Source: Powellomyces hirtus
Lineage: Eukaryota > Chytridiomycota > Chytridiomycetes > Spizellomycetales > Powellomycetaceae
Direction: 5' to 3'
Assembly: GCA_025526995.1 (NCBI GenBank)
Contig: JAHLKG010000004.1
Span: 620,001-684,000 of the forward strand
DNA: 64,000 nucleotides
In this document: positions 1 to 9,959 of the stretch, piece by piece
Numbering within the stretch: the first letter of the stretch is position 1
Layout: the number at the start of each line of letters is the position of its first letter
Made by a program: the position numbers and the translations under genes
Notes under the pieces: generated by a model
What the model saw: only the letters and a program-made list of their open reading frames with translations
Told to the model about the DNA's origin: nothing
The model's database searches: none

Positions 1-735
1 TTCTCTTGACGAGATGCACGAAGGCATCGGCCCAAATCACACGAAGGTGAGAAAGTGAGGGCTCTTCGCCGTTGAGCCGTTCGTACGGCGAAATGTTGTT
101 ATTGGACTTGTGGGGTAGGCGATTCCGTAAGTAGACTGATGTAGCCGCTAACTCGGTCCAGAGTTGTTTCGGGATGCCGTATGAGTGTTCCAATGAACGA
201 ATGGTGTCGAACAGGGTGAGGTTGAACCTTTCAGCTACACTGTTGGACTGTGGGGAATCTGCAGCGGTGAGTTCGTGCAGGATGCCCTTTTTCGAAATGA
301 ATTCTTTCAGATCGTGATTGACAAACTCCCCCCCTCGATAGGAATGAAGTCGTCTGACCCTTTCGTTGGTCTGTTTTTCGATGAAATTGATGAATTCAAT
401 CAATTTTGCAGTAGATTCGCTCTTCGTCTTCAAGAAGAAGATCCATGTGAAGCGTGAATAGTCATCGATCACAACGAGGGCATATTTCTCATCGCCAACC
501 GCGGGTATGTGCGGACCGTTCAGGTCGAAATGTAGGCGATCGAGTGGCGTCTTGGACCGTGTCATCGTACCGTTGAATGGTGAGCGCTTGTGCTTACCAA
601 ACTCGCAACCTTTGCAGACTTCGTTGGTCATTGGGAGCTTGAGTTGCTTCATGATGTGAGTGCCAGGATGGCCCAAACGGTGATGCCAGAGGGTTCCTTC
701 GTTGACAGGAGAAGAGGGACCAAAACAAGCCCCAG
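1..735 (-). CDS. A1 pol N-terminal part (pre-integrase and integrase), partial
   Basis: Reads leftward off the window. It encodes the pre-integrase zinc-binding stretch (WHHRLGHPG, then C-x2-C around 600-690) and the front of the integrase core (HFDLNGPH with the first catalytic Asp, then the HSDRGGEF and AERFN motifs), matching A2 pol at 17130-17835. The frame differs from the gag ORF. The two ORFs are separated by a GC-rich low-complexity linker at about 735-960. The 5' limit of the frame is uncertain. As a truncated view it cannot be judged intact or broken. Confidence 0.7.
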
Positions 736-767
736 AAGAGGCCGCCGAAGCAGCAGCGGAGGCAGTG

Positions 768-2759
768 CTAAAGCTGCCTGCCCCCCCCCCCCTTCCTTTC
801 CGAGAGCATCAAGGGGGGGGCCCCCCCGCCGGTCTGGTTGATGGTGGGGAGGACCCCTCGGTGCTCTTGGAGGGGGGGGGCATCCTCAGTGAGGATGGGG
901 CTGACGTTCCCCGATGGGGCCGACCAGCCCCGATTTGGGACGGCCGGCCCCTCCGTCATGGCTTGGATCGGAGTAGAACACGTGACCGAGATACCGGTAG
1001 CGTCTGTCGGCAGGTTGGGCGCAGTTGTTCTTGAGCGAGTTTGAGTAGCGAAAGCCATCGGAGTTGGCGAGATGTGATACATTCCTCGAACGAGAGGTAT
1101 GGTGATGTCATTCGTAGTGCCATTGCAGTCTTGAATGATAGCGCTCTCATCTTCAAAAGTGACTCTCTTTCCATCTTTGATGAGAGCGGAGACCGAGATG
1201 AGAGTTTTGGCGAGTTTCGGAACATAGAGAACATCAGTGAGAGGTACATCTCCATCTGGAAGCTTCAAGATAGCATTCCCTTTCGCTTCGGCATTGAGAA
1301 AAGCGTTATTTCCAAATCTGACGCGTGTTGAGTGCTCTTCGTAGGATTCGAGAATCGAAATGTCATTCGTCATGTGCTGTGAGCAGCCCGAATCCAGGTA
1401 AGCCAATGTAGTGGCGTTATGTGCTTCTGCAATGTTGGCATTAGCAGCGGGTTTTAAGGCTTCGACTGCCTTGGCTTTGAGGGGACAATTGAATGGGGTA
1501 TGTTCATTCGAATTGCATAACCAACAGGGGAAGTTCTGTCTTTTCTTCGAGTCTGTGGTCTTCTTCACGTCAGTCTTCTTGTGACTTGAGCTGTCTTTCT
1601 TCGAAGGTTGGGCTTTGAGCGCGATGTTTTCGCTCTTCTTGGCGAATCGGTTATTTTGGTTACTCTTGTTACTTCCGTTGTCCAGACGTTTGGCAGCCGC
1701 TTGTAGGCCTTCGAGATCAACGAAACTTTGGGTTCTGACGAGCTCCGCTTGATGTTTGTTCATGCCTCGAAGGTAGAACCATTTGTAGATTAGAAACAGG
1801 ATGTCCGAGACAAGTTGACTGGTAATCTTCGTGAACGAGGGATTGTACTGCAAGATGGTATGGCTTCCTTGTCGCAATCTTTCTAGTTGAGTGAGTAGGA
1901 CTTCCTTGTGATCGGTTGGTTGATAACGCCTGAGGAATGGTCGCTTGAAAGTTTGCCAATTCGTGATGGGGTCAGCATTCCCCTTTTCGGCCTCTTTGCA
2001 GTAATTTCGATACCATTGTTTTGCATCGCCAGAGAGCTTGGTGAAGACGAATGCAAGCTGTTCTTCTCCAGGTACTGATTTGAGACGAAAGACCACTTCA
2101 ATTTGATCAACGAAGTCGACGAGTTTTGAGAGATTTCCCGTTCCGTCGAATGTGATGACTGCATTAATCGCTGATTCAAAGAATGTGAATGATGTGCACT
2201 GGGCTTCACGGTCATTGCTCTTTCTGCTGCTCGTAGTTGTTGTGCTCTCCATTGGGGAAGGCGGACAAAAGTGAGGGGCAACTGGGGCTTCAACTTCGCC
2301 GTGAGTAATGTGTTGATGTAGAAAAGGGTACTCAAGGCCCACTTTTGGGCTTCTCATCGGTGAAACGGCCATAGGATGACCACCGATATGAGGCTTTTCA
2401 TACTTTTCGGGTTGTTGATGGGAAGTTGAAGTAGCGAGAGGGTTTGAACTAGTCAATAAAGTCCTCTCCAACCTGTCCATCCGATGGTCGAGCTTTTCGT
2501 TGATTTCCATCTTGAACCTCTGCAGAATTTCCATGACAATGTCAGTCGGTACTTCGGGCAGTACTGTCGCCGGATCTGCATGAATTTCTCCATGATTCAT
2601 CTCATCCACATCGGCATCTGCGTCGTGGGAATCATGGTAAATCGAGGCATCGATATTAACGTCTTCTTCAGTGTCAGGACCCCGTTCGGCTTCTCGTGTG
2701 GCTTGACGGTCTTGTTGGCGGGTCTGCACTCCTTGAATGGGAGATCTTGCAGTAGGCAT
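768..2759 (-). CDS. A1 gag-protease polyprotein
   Basis: About 663 residues from the ATG at 2759, which matches the start used by A2 (MPTARSPIQG). An upstream in-frame extension to 2846 comes from the duplicated leader. In order it has a basic N-terminus, an Ala/Ser-rich region, a retroviral-type capsid (FDGTGNLSKLVDF, KQWYRN), a CCHC-like zinc knuckle (CWLCNSNEHTPFNC), and an aspartic protease with the DSGCSQHMT active site. The C-terminus runs into a GC-rich linker of homopolymeric C and G runs, then stops. Pol follows in another frame. It forms the particle, binds RNA and processes the polyprotein. The frame is open throughout, so it may be functional. Confidence 0.8.
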   Translation of the reverse strand: MPTARSPIQGVQTRQQDRQATREAERGPDTEEDVNIDASIYHDSHDADADVDEMNHGEIHADPATVLPEVPTDIVMEILQRFKMEINEKLDHRMDRLERTLLTSSNPLATSTSHQQPEKYEKPHIGGHPMAVSPMRSPKVGLEYPFLHQHITHGEVEAPVAPHFCPPSPMESTTTTSSRKSNDREAQCTSFTFFESAINAVITFDGTGNLSKLVDFVDQIEVVFRLKSVPGEEQLAFVFTKLSGDAKQWYRNYCKEAEKGNADPITNWQTFKRPFLRRYQPTDHKEVLLTQLERLRQGSHTILQYNPSFTKITSQLVSDILFLIYKWFYLRGMNKHQAELVRTQSFVDLEGLQAAAKRLDNGSNKSNQNNRFAKKSENIALKAQPSKKDSSSHKKTDVKKTTDSKKRQNFPCWLCNSNEHTPFNCPLKAKAVEALKPAANANIAEAHNATTLAYLDSGCSQHMTNDISILESYEEHSTRVRFGNNAFLNAEAKGNAILKLPDGDVPLTDVLYVPKLAKTLISVSALIKDGKRVTFEDESAIIQDCNGTTNDITIPLVRGMYHISPTPMAFATQTRSRTTAPNLPTDATGISVTCSTPIQAMTEGPAVPNRGWSAPSGNVSPILTEDAPPLQEHRGVLPTINQTGGGAPPLMLSERKGGGGRQL

Positions 2760-3093
2760 CTTGACGTTGTGCTCGGTACTTTCTTGGCACTTGAATTCAA
2801 TGGAAGACTGGTAGTTTTCAGGTTTTACAAAGGGAGAATGATTCAAATTCGACCGGTGTTCTCAGGGCTCATAACCTATTGGAGATATCAGCTCTCGTGT
2901 GGCTTGACGGGCTTGTTGACGGGTCTGCACTCCTTGAATGGGAGATCTTGCAGTAGGCATCTTGACGTTGTGTTCGGTACTTTCTTGGCACTTGAATTCG
3001 ATGGAAGACTGGTAGTTTTCAGGTTTTACAAAGGGAGAATGATTCGAATTCGACCGGTGTTCTCAGGGCTCATAACCTATTGGAGATATCAGC
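2692..3093. repeat. 201-bp tandem duplication of the A1 leader
   Basis: Two copies, 2692-2892 and 2893-3093, differing by only a few bases. Each holds the last 15 bp of the LTR, the primer site, the leader and the first codons of gag. A1 therefore has two primer sites (2863-2876 and 3064-3077). The related A2 has a single copy, so the duplication is specific to A1. Confidence 0.9.
3064..3077 (-). promoter_or_regulatory. A1 primer-binding site (initiator tRNA anticodon loop type)
   Basis: GGTTATGAGCCCTG on the minus strand, directly next to the LTR end. Its complement, CAGGGCTCATAACC, is the anticodon stem-loop of eukaryotic initiator tRNA-Met (CAU anticodon), not the tRNA 3' end. A second copy lies at 2863-2876 through the tandem duplication. 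Drosophila copia is the known precedent for priming from this internal site. Confidence 0.85.
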
Positions 3094-3444
3094 GTTTTCA
3101 GTACTTTATTGGAAATGCAGAGGATTGGCCAAAATCAATGTAAGTCTCCAGTATACTTTGTAAAGGGGGTTTACAGAGCTCTTCTGTGATGCAGATGATG
3201 GTGTAGCGTTATCAGAAGCACAGAGATGTAATGTATGTGAAAGTATTTTTATGTCTTAAGTCTTTTGCTAATGTTTTGCTTGTCAAGCGTTCTTATCTAC
3301 TTTTTCTCCAATCACGTGATCACACGTGATCCGATTCAGCTCTCAACGTTACCAATATCACGGTCATGCGTTCTAGTCAGAGAATCCAAGTGAGGATCTA
3401 ATGTAAAGACTAACGTTGAGTACGCAAAGCTCAACATTCCCATA
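3078..3444 (-). repeat. A1 5' LTR
   Basis: About 367 bp with inverted terminal hexamers close to TATTGG...CCAATA rather than the usual TG...CA (the outer end here reads TATGGG). It aligns with the A2 5' LTR (20151-20496) and the A0 3' LTR (43555-43922). It contains two CACGTGAT motifs near 3315-3335. Confidence 0.85.
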
Positions 3445-3552
3445 AAGGAGATTCATCTGGAGTACTTACCCACCGCTGACATGGTCACCAATTCACTTAC
3501 GAAGCCTTTACCGGCCCCAGCACTCAAATACCACTGCGAAAACATGTGCATC
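3445..3552 (+). pseudogene. A0 pol C-terminal fragment, left part
   Basis: Plus-strand fragment of an A-type RNase H tail (KEIHLEYLPTADM, then LTKPLPAPAL). It is cut on the left by A1 and on the right by the C LTR. It continues at 43431 with the final residues (ending MTELSNK). The 5 bp GCATC is present on both sides of the C insertion (3548-3552 and 43431-43435). This is the oldest visible layer of the nest. Confidence 0.9.
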
Positions 3553-3808
3553 TGTTGAGATTGGACTTGTGAGATAAACCTGTCAAATTGACAGCGCTCC
3601 AAGACTCCACGTGACTTCTACTGCGCAATGGTGCTTCATCTGACCGCGTATGCTTAGATAGCTTGCACAGCCACTTTCCTTCTTCTTCTTAGCTTAGATC
3701 TTCTTCTTCCCACCGGTTTACACTAAGAACAATCATACCATTGTCATTGAGAGTGTCGACCTAGCTTTCCTCTGTTGCACTACACCTTAACCGGATCTAC
3801 GCACAACA
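3553..3808 (+). repeat. C 5' LTR
   Basis: 256 bp, TGTTGAGATT...CGCACAACA. It differs from the 3' LTR at several positions, consistent with an old insertion. It contains one CACGTGA motif. The primer site GGTTATGAGCCCTG (3809-3822) abuts it. Confidence 0.92.
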
Positions 3809-3822
3809 GGTTATGAGCCCTG
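3809..3822 (+). promoter_or_regulatory. C primer-binding site
   Basis: GGTTATGAGCCCTG directly after the LTR terminal CAACA. It is identical to the site in the A, B and F families and complementary to the initiator tRNA-Met anticodon loop. Confidence 0.85.
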
Positions 3823-3889
3823 TTAGCCCGCTCAACGCTTAAAACGACAAGCACCCTGCATCCTTCTTCACGTTGTTCAATCCTCAACC

Positions 3890-4197
3890 ATGCCATTGTC
3901 CCGTAGCCCCATTCGGACCAGGTCCGGAACAAACACTGCCCCTGCACCGACGCAGGATTCTGCAGATGAGGGTCCTCACGGTGAGGACGACAAGAGTCGA
4001 GCCGCTCGACCTGACGATGAGGTCGTCACCAAGGAGTATTTGGAGAAGGCGCTGTTGGAATCCCAACGCATTATCGCCGAAATGCAGGAACGCATGCTGC
4101 TGGGATCGCAGCGACTCGCCGCTGAGTCACAAAGGGAGTCTCAGCACCTTCCAGCTGAATCCCAACAAGAGATGATGGAGAAGATGATTTCTACCTT
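3890..4197 (+). pseudogene. C gag N-terminus, interrupted by B1
   Basis: Starts at ATG 3890, 67 nt after the primer site. It encodes a Ser/Thr/Asp-rich N-terminus followed by a Gln/Glu-rich region that repeats an ESQ motif, probably coiled coil. It stops abruptly where the B1 LTR begins at 4198. The rest of gag, the protease and the pre-integrase region are not found in the window; the next C sequence is the integrase core at 20497. Confidence 0.8.
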
Positions 4198-4438
4198 TGT
4201 TAGCACGTACAGACTCTGTCATCGAGTCACAACTGCGCCATCGCAGGGCGTATCACGCGATCATGTGAACCCACGTGATCAACTCCGATATAAGTAGTTT
4301 TCCTTCCATACTCAATATATCGGCGGGACTTTTCTCTTTTTCTCCAACAAGAGCGGGATTAAGTTACTTCGTTGTTCTGCTCAGTCAACTACCCTGAAAG
4401 CTTCCTCAACTATCTACCCAGATACTCTCAGACCAACA
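4198..4438 (+). repeat. B1 5' LTR
   Basis: 241 bp, TGTTAGCACG...AGACCAACA. It has a TATAAGTA box near 4290 and a near-palindrome around CACGTGATC at about 4256-4280. It is most like the LTR at 8911-9150. Confidence 0.9.
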
Positions 4439-4442
4439 GGTT

Positions 4443-7400
4443 ATGAGCCCTGAAATGGTAGGCAACGAAACGAGCCCCTGGTACACTCGTAGTATGTTAA
4501 GACGCCTAACGGGTCAACAGACCCCAGAGTCCAATACGCTACAACGAGCCGTAGAACGTGCAGCAAAGAAAAGCGCACGAGTGCCTGGTGAATGGACATC
4601 ACCAAGCAATGGAGGGAAATCTGCCGGTAACGATACACTGGCAGAGCCAACGCCTTTAAGTGTTGACGCCAACGAGGGCGACGACGCATTGGAAGGGCGT
4701 ACCCGAAACATCGACCGACACAATGGCAAGGTCGATACCCGTCCCCTATCAAGCAGTACGGATGATCACAGAACGATCAACTACAGTACTCCAGCGGCAT
4801 TCCCAAGTGGGGAATCAGCGAACACCGTGCATGTCTGCCCGCGTGAGGCGGACGTGGATAGGATAGATTGGCTTGAGAATTCTCTAGCCCAACTAACGGA
4901 AATGCTCCAAATGAAATGGCGCATGGATCAGGATATGAACATCCCGGTCAACCCTCAGGTACGTACGGCGCAACGGCGCGTACGCGACACCATCACCCAC
5001 TTGCAACGACGGGTTCGCTGCACCGTGGACAGAGTACAATCAGGAGATTGGAGCTCAACAGGAATACCAACGTTCTCCAATCGAACGCCGCCCTACATCA
5101 CCGACATCGAGCATACACAGCGTGACGACCAAAATCGTCGACAGTCGAGGTGCGAAGGCTTTCGTGGATGGAACGCTGAAAGATATTGGATCTTACAACG
5201 GGGAAGCCAATATGGTCAAACTTCGAACGTTCATCGACAAGATTGAGACAGTTGTGAAGTACGAAATGGTTCCGCCCGAGTTTCTCGTGGATTTTGTGGC
5301 TACGAAACTCACAGGATGGGCATACACTTGGTGGCAGTCGCTCTCCCCAAGTAAAAGGAACGAAATTACGACGTGGCATGACTTTGAAGACGTTGATTCA
5401 GGCAGAACCAACACCGGTCTTAGGTCCGCCCTTCTGGCGCGGTTCGCGCCACGAAACCACACTAGAGATTCGCTGCAGAAATTACGGGAATTGCGTCCCA
5501 AAGGCCGCATGGATGAGTACATCACTCAGTTCAACATGCTGGCATTTCCTCTGCCGAAAACACCGGATTACGTCCTTCAGGATTACTTCATCAACGCGCT
5601 AACACCAGACCTTGCGGCCTTGGTTCAGGCTAATGAAGAAAACATAACTGATTTGAGCAGTTTACAGGCCGCTGCATCCAGGATCGCCGCCAACATGGCT
5701 AGGAAACCTTGCGGGACCACAACGGATACGCGACCAGGTGCCGCACACACTGACGCCTCTAAGAAACAAAAGGGTGGCAAGACCCACGGGGAGAAGTCAA
5801 CGAACGGCAAGAAGGACAAGGAATCTACTCCATCAAACAAAGGCCAAACCCAAAAGTCGGGTTGTTGGGCCTGTGGAGACCCTAAACACCGAACACAGGA
5901 GTGCGAAGTGTTAAAGAAGTTCAAATCCGAGATGAGAAGAACAAGACGAAGCAGTCGTCTGATGGTGCTGTTAGCACAAATGCTGTGGAAGCATTACACA
6001 TCTGGGTCCACCAAGGACAACCGTATGAAGCCCTCATCGACTCTGGCGCTACGGACCACATGACACCTCACAAAGCGACCTTGGATCACTCAACCGTGTA
6101 CAGTGATGTCAGAGCTGTTATGCTTGCTGACAAAACATCACTACCCTCTACAGTTCGAGGTACGGTACGAGTAGAAGTTAACGACTATCCGAATCCGCTC
6201 GAGTTGGGCGGAGTCCTGCATGTGCCAGGATTACGACGAGATCTCGTATCGGTAGCGAAATGCAACGATCAAGGTGTTGACATGCTCTTCAAATCGAATG
6301 GAGACGTCATTTTCACGCGAGACGGCAAAGAAATCGCCAAAGGCGTACGCCGCAACAACGCATATTACCTGCAAGGTACGCTGCTGTCTGAAAGTCTGTG
6401 GTCAGATTCAGAAGCATGCACTGTCGAAGTCTCTCCTACACTCGCTCATGCTCGTCTTGGACACGTTGGCAAACACGTCCTGGAGAAGATGGCATCGGTT
6501 ACGGACGGTTGGTCCGTAGTGGGGGATCTAAGCGACTTCAAAGATTGTGAAGCCTGCGTGCTAGGAAAGGCCGCTCGTCTTCCATTCTCCCTTGGAAATG
6601 TTGAAGCCAGGGAGATCTGTGAGCTGATTCATTCAGACCTACAGGGACCATTTCGTATCCCTGGTTACGAAGGATCACGCTATTCGCTGGAGTTCATTGA
6701 ACACACATCCAGATACGTGACTGTTTTCCCTATTCCTTCAAAGGACTCAGCAGTCATACTCGACAAGTTTCTCATCTACAAGGCTTGGATTGAGAAACAG
6801 ACTGACCGACAAATCAAGATCCTACGTACGGATCGAGGCACCGAATACTTTGTCGAGGTTCTAGAGTACCTACTGAAAAATGGTATCACTCATCAAAAGT
6901 CCGCGGCCTATTCGAGTCAGCAAAACGGGATTGCTGAACGATGGCATCGCACGGCGCTGGACAGGGTCCGTGCCACCTTCGCGGATACAAAACTACCCCG
7001 AAGATTCTGGCCTGCTCTACTGGTAGCGGCTGGATACATCTATTCCCTTACGTACAACCGCATCAACCAGAAGACGCCGCATGAAATCTTATTTGGCCGG
7101 CGTCCTGATGTCGCCCATCTTCGGCGTATTGGTTGCGTGGCGTATTCCGTTCTAACTAGCAAAGGACGAGATAAAATGGGGAATCGAGCAAAGAAGGCTT
7201 ACTTGGTAGGCTATGCTCAACCCACAGGTGCCAAGGGGTATCTGGTATGGGATCCTGTTACTGACAAGGTCAAAGTGTCACGAGACGTGATCTTCAAAGA
7301 AGACTTGGGACTCGAACCCAAATATCAGCAGGATCCAGCACATCTTGATCTTCTAGATGAGGAGAGTCAGGAGGATGACGTCGAATATGCCGTGGAGGCG

Positions 7401-8910
7401 ATTATCGACGAGCGCCGCAGTAAGGTGCACACAAAAGAGTACTTGGTTAAGTGGGAGGGATATCAAGAACCTACCTGGGAGTCCCGACTTTCACTACTCG
7501 ACACTACAGCATTGGATGACTGGAAGAATCGAGTAGCCGCGTACGATGTCTGCACACGACGAAATGACCCCATCGCTGCATACGCCGCCCGCGCGCGGAC
7601 TCAAGCAACGATCAACGAAGACGCCATGACATGGAAGCAAGCGATGAAAACCCCTCAGAAGGAGGAATTTCTCAAGGCTGCACGCATTGAGTACCAATCC
7701 CTGGTCGACAACGGTACATGGGAGCTCACCAAGCGTCCACGTAACAAGCGTGTGATCGGAACAACATGGGTCTTTCGAACAAAGGTCAATCCCGATGGCA
7801 CCTTTAACAAGTTCAAAGCCAGAGCAGTGGCTCAAGGCTTCTCTCAACAACCCGGTCGCGAATTTGGTGATACATACTCACCTACGCTACCATTCACAGC
7901 GCTACGCCTCTTCTTGGCGTATTGTGTTCAGCACGGGCTGGACATCCACAGTATGGACGCTGTTACCGCCTTCCTTAACAGTGATATTGATAAGGATATC
8001 TATATCGACCAGTTTGAGGGATTCGAAGATCCGGATCACCCCAAAGGCGATTGGGTCCTGAAGCTACTGAAAGCTCTCTACGGCCTGAAGCAATCACCTC
8101 TTCTTTGGTATGAGACCTTGAGGACTGCACTGTTAAAGCTCGGCTACGAAGCGGTTTCTGTATGCCCATGTATCTTTTTCAAGTACGCGACAGACGACCG
8201 TACACCTCCGTCGAACGACAACTTGGTCCTTATTCTTGTCTTCGTCGACGACCTGCTCATTGCAGCAAAGGATCCGGAGATTCTGGCGAACAGCAAAATG
8301 GAGCTACATTCGAAGTTCAAGTTTACGGAACAAGGTCGCGTAACCAGTCACCTTGGTCTTGTCTACAAATATGACTTCGACTCTCCTGTTCGTACCCTTG
8401 AAGTCTCAAATGTCAAGTACATCGACGACGCTCTCAAACAATTCGGCATGAGCGACTGCCATCCTGTCTCCACTCCGTACGCCATGTCAGCGCGTAACCA
8501 ACAACCGGAGGATTCGACACCATTCACAAATCTCAAAATGTATCAGGAAGCAGTGGGGGTCCTCACTTGGGCCTCCATTACATGGCGATGGGATATCGCC
8601 ACTGCAGTCGGTTACGTTGCGCGCCGCGTGGCCGCACCTACCAACTCCGACTGGAACAATGTTAAGCGCATCTTCCGCTATTTGAAGGGTACCTGCGATT
8701 ATGCCCTCAAGTTTACCTCCGAAAGAAATGATCCGCGTGGCCTACGTGTATACACGGATGCGGACTATGCAGGAGAACTCACCGACCGGACGTCCACTAC
8801 AGGTATTTTGGCCCTTTACAATGGGTTTCCTGTTCTGTGGAAAAGCAGCAAGCAGAAGTGCACCGCCCAAAGTACGACCGAAGCGGAGTATATAGCTGCA
8901 AGTACCGGTC
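4443..8910 (+). pseudogene. B1 gag-pol polyprotein with two frameshifts
   Basis: Follows B2 gag-pol closely but changes frame twice: an extra base near 4987 and a missing base near 5936. Recognisable in order: gag capsid (YTWWQSL), zinc knuckle CWACGDPKHRTQEC (about 5866-5907), protease DSGATDHM (about 6040), pre-integrase (HARLGHVGKH), integrase (HSDLQGPF, RTDRGTEY, QQNGIAERW), a chromodomain (about 7381-7500, with YAVEAI, VKWEGY and TWE), reverse transcriptase (FVDDLLIA near 8245) and the start of RNase H (TTEAEYIAA). The start codon lies inside the primer site. Confidence 0.88.
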
Positions 8911-9150
8911 TGTTGGTCTGAGAGTTATCTGGGTAGATGATTGAGGAAGCTTTAGGGTAGTTGACTGAGCAGAACAACGAAGTAACTTAATCCCGCTCTA
9001 TTGGAGAAAAAGAGAAAAGTCCCACCGATATATTAAGTATGGAAGGAAAACTACTTATATCAGAGTTGATCACGTGGGTTCACGTGATCGTGTGATACGC
9101 CCTGCGATGGCGCAGTTGTGACTCGATGACAGAGTCTGTACGTGCTAACA
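8911..9150 (-). repeat. B 3' LTR (left LTR of chimeric B2)
   Basis: 240 bp. It differs from the 14852-15093 LTR at roughly a dozen positions, including the CACGTGA region, which is more than one recent insertion would give. Confidence 0.9.
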
Positions 9151-9266
9151 CCCCCACTCAGACCTGTCAGTCTGGCAGTGAGAGAGTTGCTCTATCTACT
9201 TTTACTACACAGCCCCGCGCACACCCCCAAACACCCCCATTTGATACATTTTTAAGAATACGAGGA

Positions 9267-9959
9267 ATGGCTAGGGTACGTCTATGAGATCCGCGCCAGT
9301 GAGGCGTACGTTTCTAATTATGTGCCGGTGTAGTTGTCAGGTTCGGGCAAAGCGAAGCAGACGGCGAGAAAGACAGGACCGCCGGTAACCGCTCCTGCGA
9401 CGACCACAGCTCCTGCTGTGCCGTCGTCAGTGGTGCCCTCTGCGCCACAGGGAGGCGCACCCGCTGCGGGGTTGTCCCGAGCGGAGATTCGAACGATGTC
9501 GGCAGCGCATGCCCGACAGTTCCACCGGAAGGACCGTCAAGGGGTCCTTGAACGTCACATCGAGCAGGCGAAAGACCTGTAGTGAAAGACCGGGTGAGGT
9601 CTGGTACGCCTCTGGGTCGCGCACGGGCGACCGGGACGCTTGATGGACTGAGGTCCATACTAGAGGACCGGCGGAGCCGGAAGCTGGTGGTTGGGAAGGG
9701 CAAGGATACGGCCCAGGCAAAGAAGAGGGCTGCGGACAAGAAGTCTGTAGCGGAGGTGAAGAGGATGTGGGACATCCTGGAGCGTGAAGCTCCATATAAT
9801 GATGAGGAAGAGGAGGAGGAGGAGGGGGGGGCAGCCGAGGAGTTGGAGGGACCACCGGGTTCTCCAAGCCGACGCTCACCCTCAAGCGATGAGGATGATG
9901 GAGGAGGGGCAGGCCCATCCTCCTTGGGCATAGCTTCGGGTTCTGCAATTGCGGTGTAG
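9267..9959 (+). CDS. Antisense ORF between B2 pol and its 3' LTR, likely spliced
   Basis: Runs opposite to B2. An ATG-GCT-AGG exon (9267-9275) is followed by a plausible intron (GTACGT donor at 9276, TCTAAT branch-like site near 9315, acceptor TAG at 9331-9333). It then joins an open frame to 9582, rich in Lys, Pro, Ala and Thr with a basic helical C-terminus. A second frame (about 9552-9959) is basic, then very acidic (a Glu run near 9810-9830) and ends in a Ser/Gly/Asp-rich tail. The two parts may be one gene joined by another intron or broken by a frameshift. I recognise no domain. The sense-strand continuation of pol through this region is probably incidental. Confidence 0.4.

Larger units (their letters stand above)
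1..3444 (-). mobile_element. Copia element A1, truncated at window edge
   Basis: Minus-strand Ty1/copia element, near-identical in organisation to A2 (15094-20496). It has a 5' LTR (3078-3444), a primer site, a gag-protease ORF and the start of pol; the rest of pol and the 3' LTR lie left of the window. It was inserted into an older plus-strand A copy (A0), whose pol resumes at 3445. The five bases after the LTR (AAGGA, 3445-3449) should therefore recur at its other end, outside the window. Unlike A2 it has a 201-bp tandem duplication of the leader. Confidence 0.85.
4198..8910 (+). mobile_element. Copia element B1, 3' truncated
   Basis: Plus-strand copia element inserted into C gag. It has a 5' LTR (4198-4438), a primer site (4439-4452) and gag-pol to the middle of RNase H. 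It ends exactly at 8910, where an oppositely oriented B LTR begins. The rest of RNase H and its own 3' LTR are absent. B2 gives a near-identical complete ORF for comparison. Confidence 0.88.

Noticed and set aside
702..1034. Plus-strand ORFs at 590-1331 opposite the A1 gag-pol junction
   Set aside because: Shadows of the coding minus strand and the GC-rich linker; no motif and no conservation with the equivalent frames in A2.
3431..3436. A LTR starting at TGTTGAG
   Set aside because: The three A copies share sequence outward to TATTGG (TATGGG in A1), which mirrors the CCAATA end next to the primer site, so the boundary was moved outward.
3804..3830. GGTTATGAGCCCTG as part of a tRNA gene
   Set aside because: It lacks the rest of the cloverleaf and recurs only at LTR ends, so it is a primer site.
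8911..9150. B LTR at 8911 as the 3' LTR of B1
   Set aside because: It is in the opposite orientation to B1 and interrupts B1 RNase H in mid-codon series; its polypurine tract lies on the B2 side.
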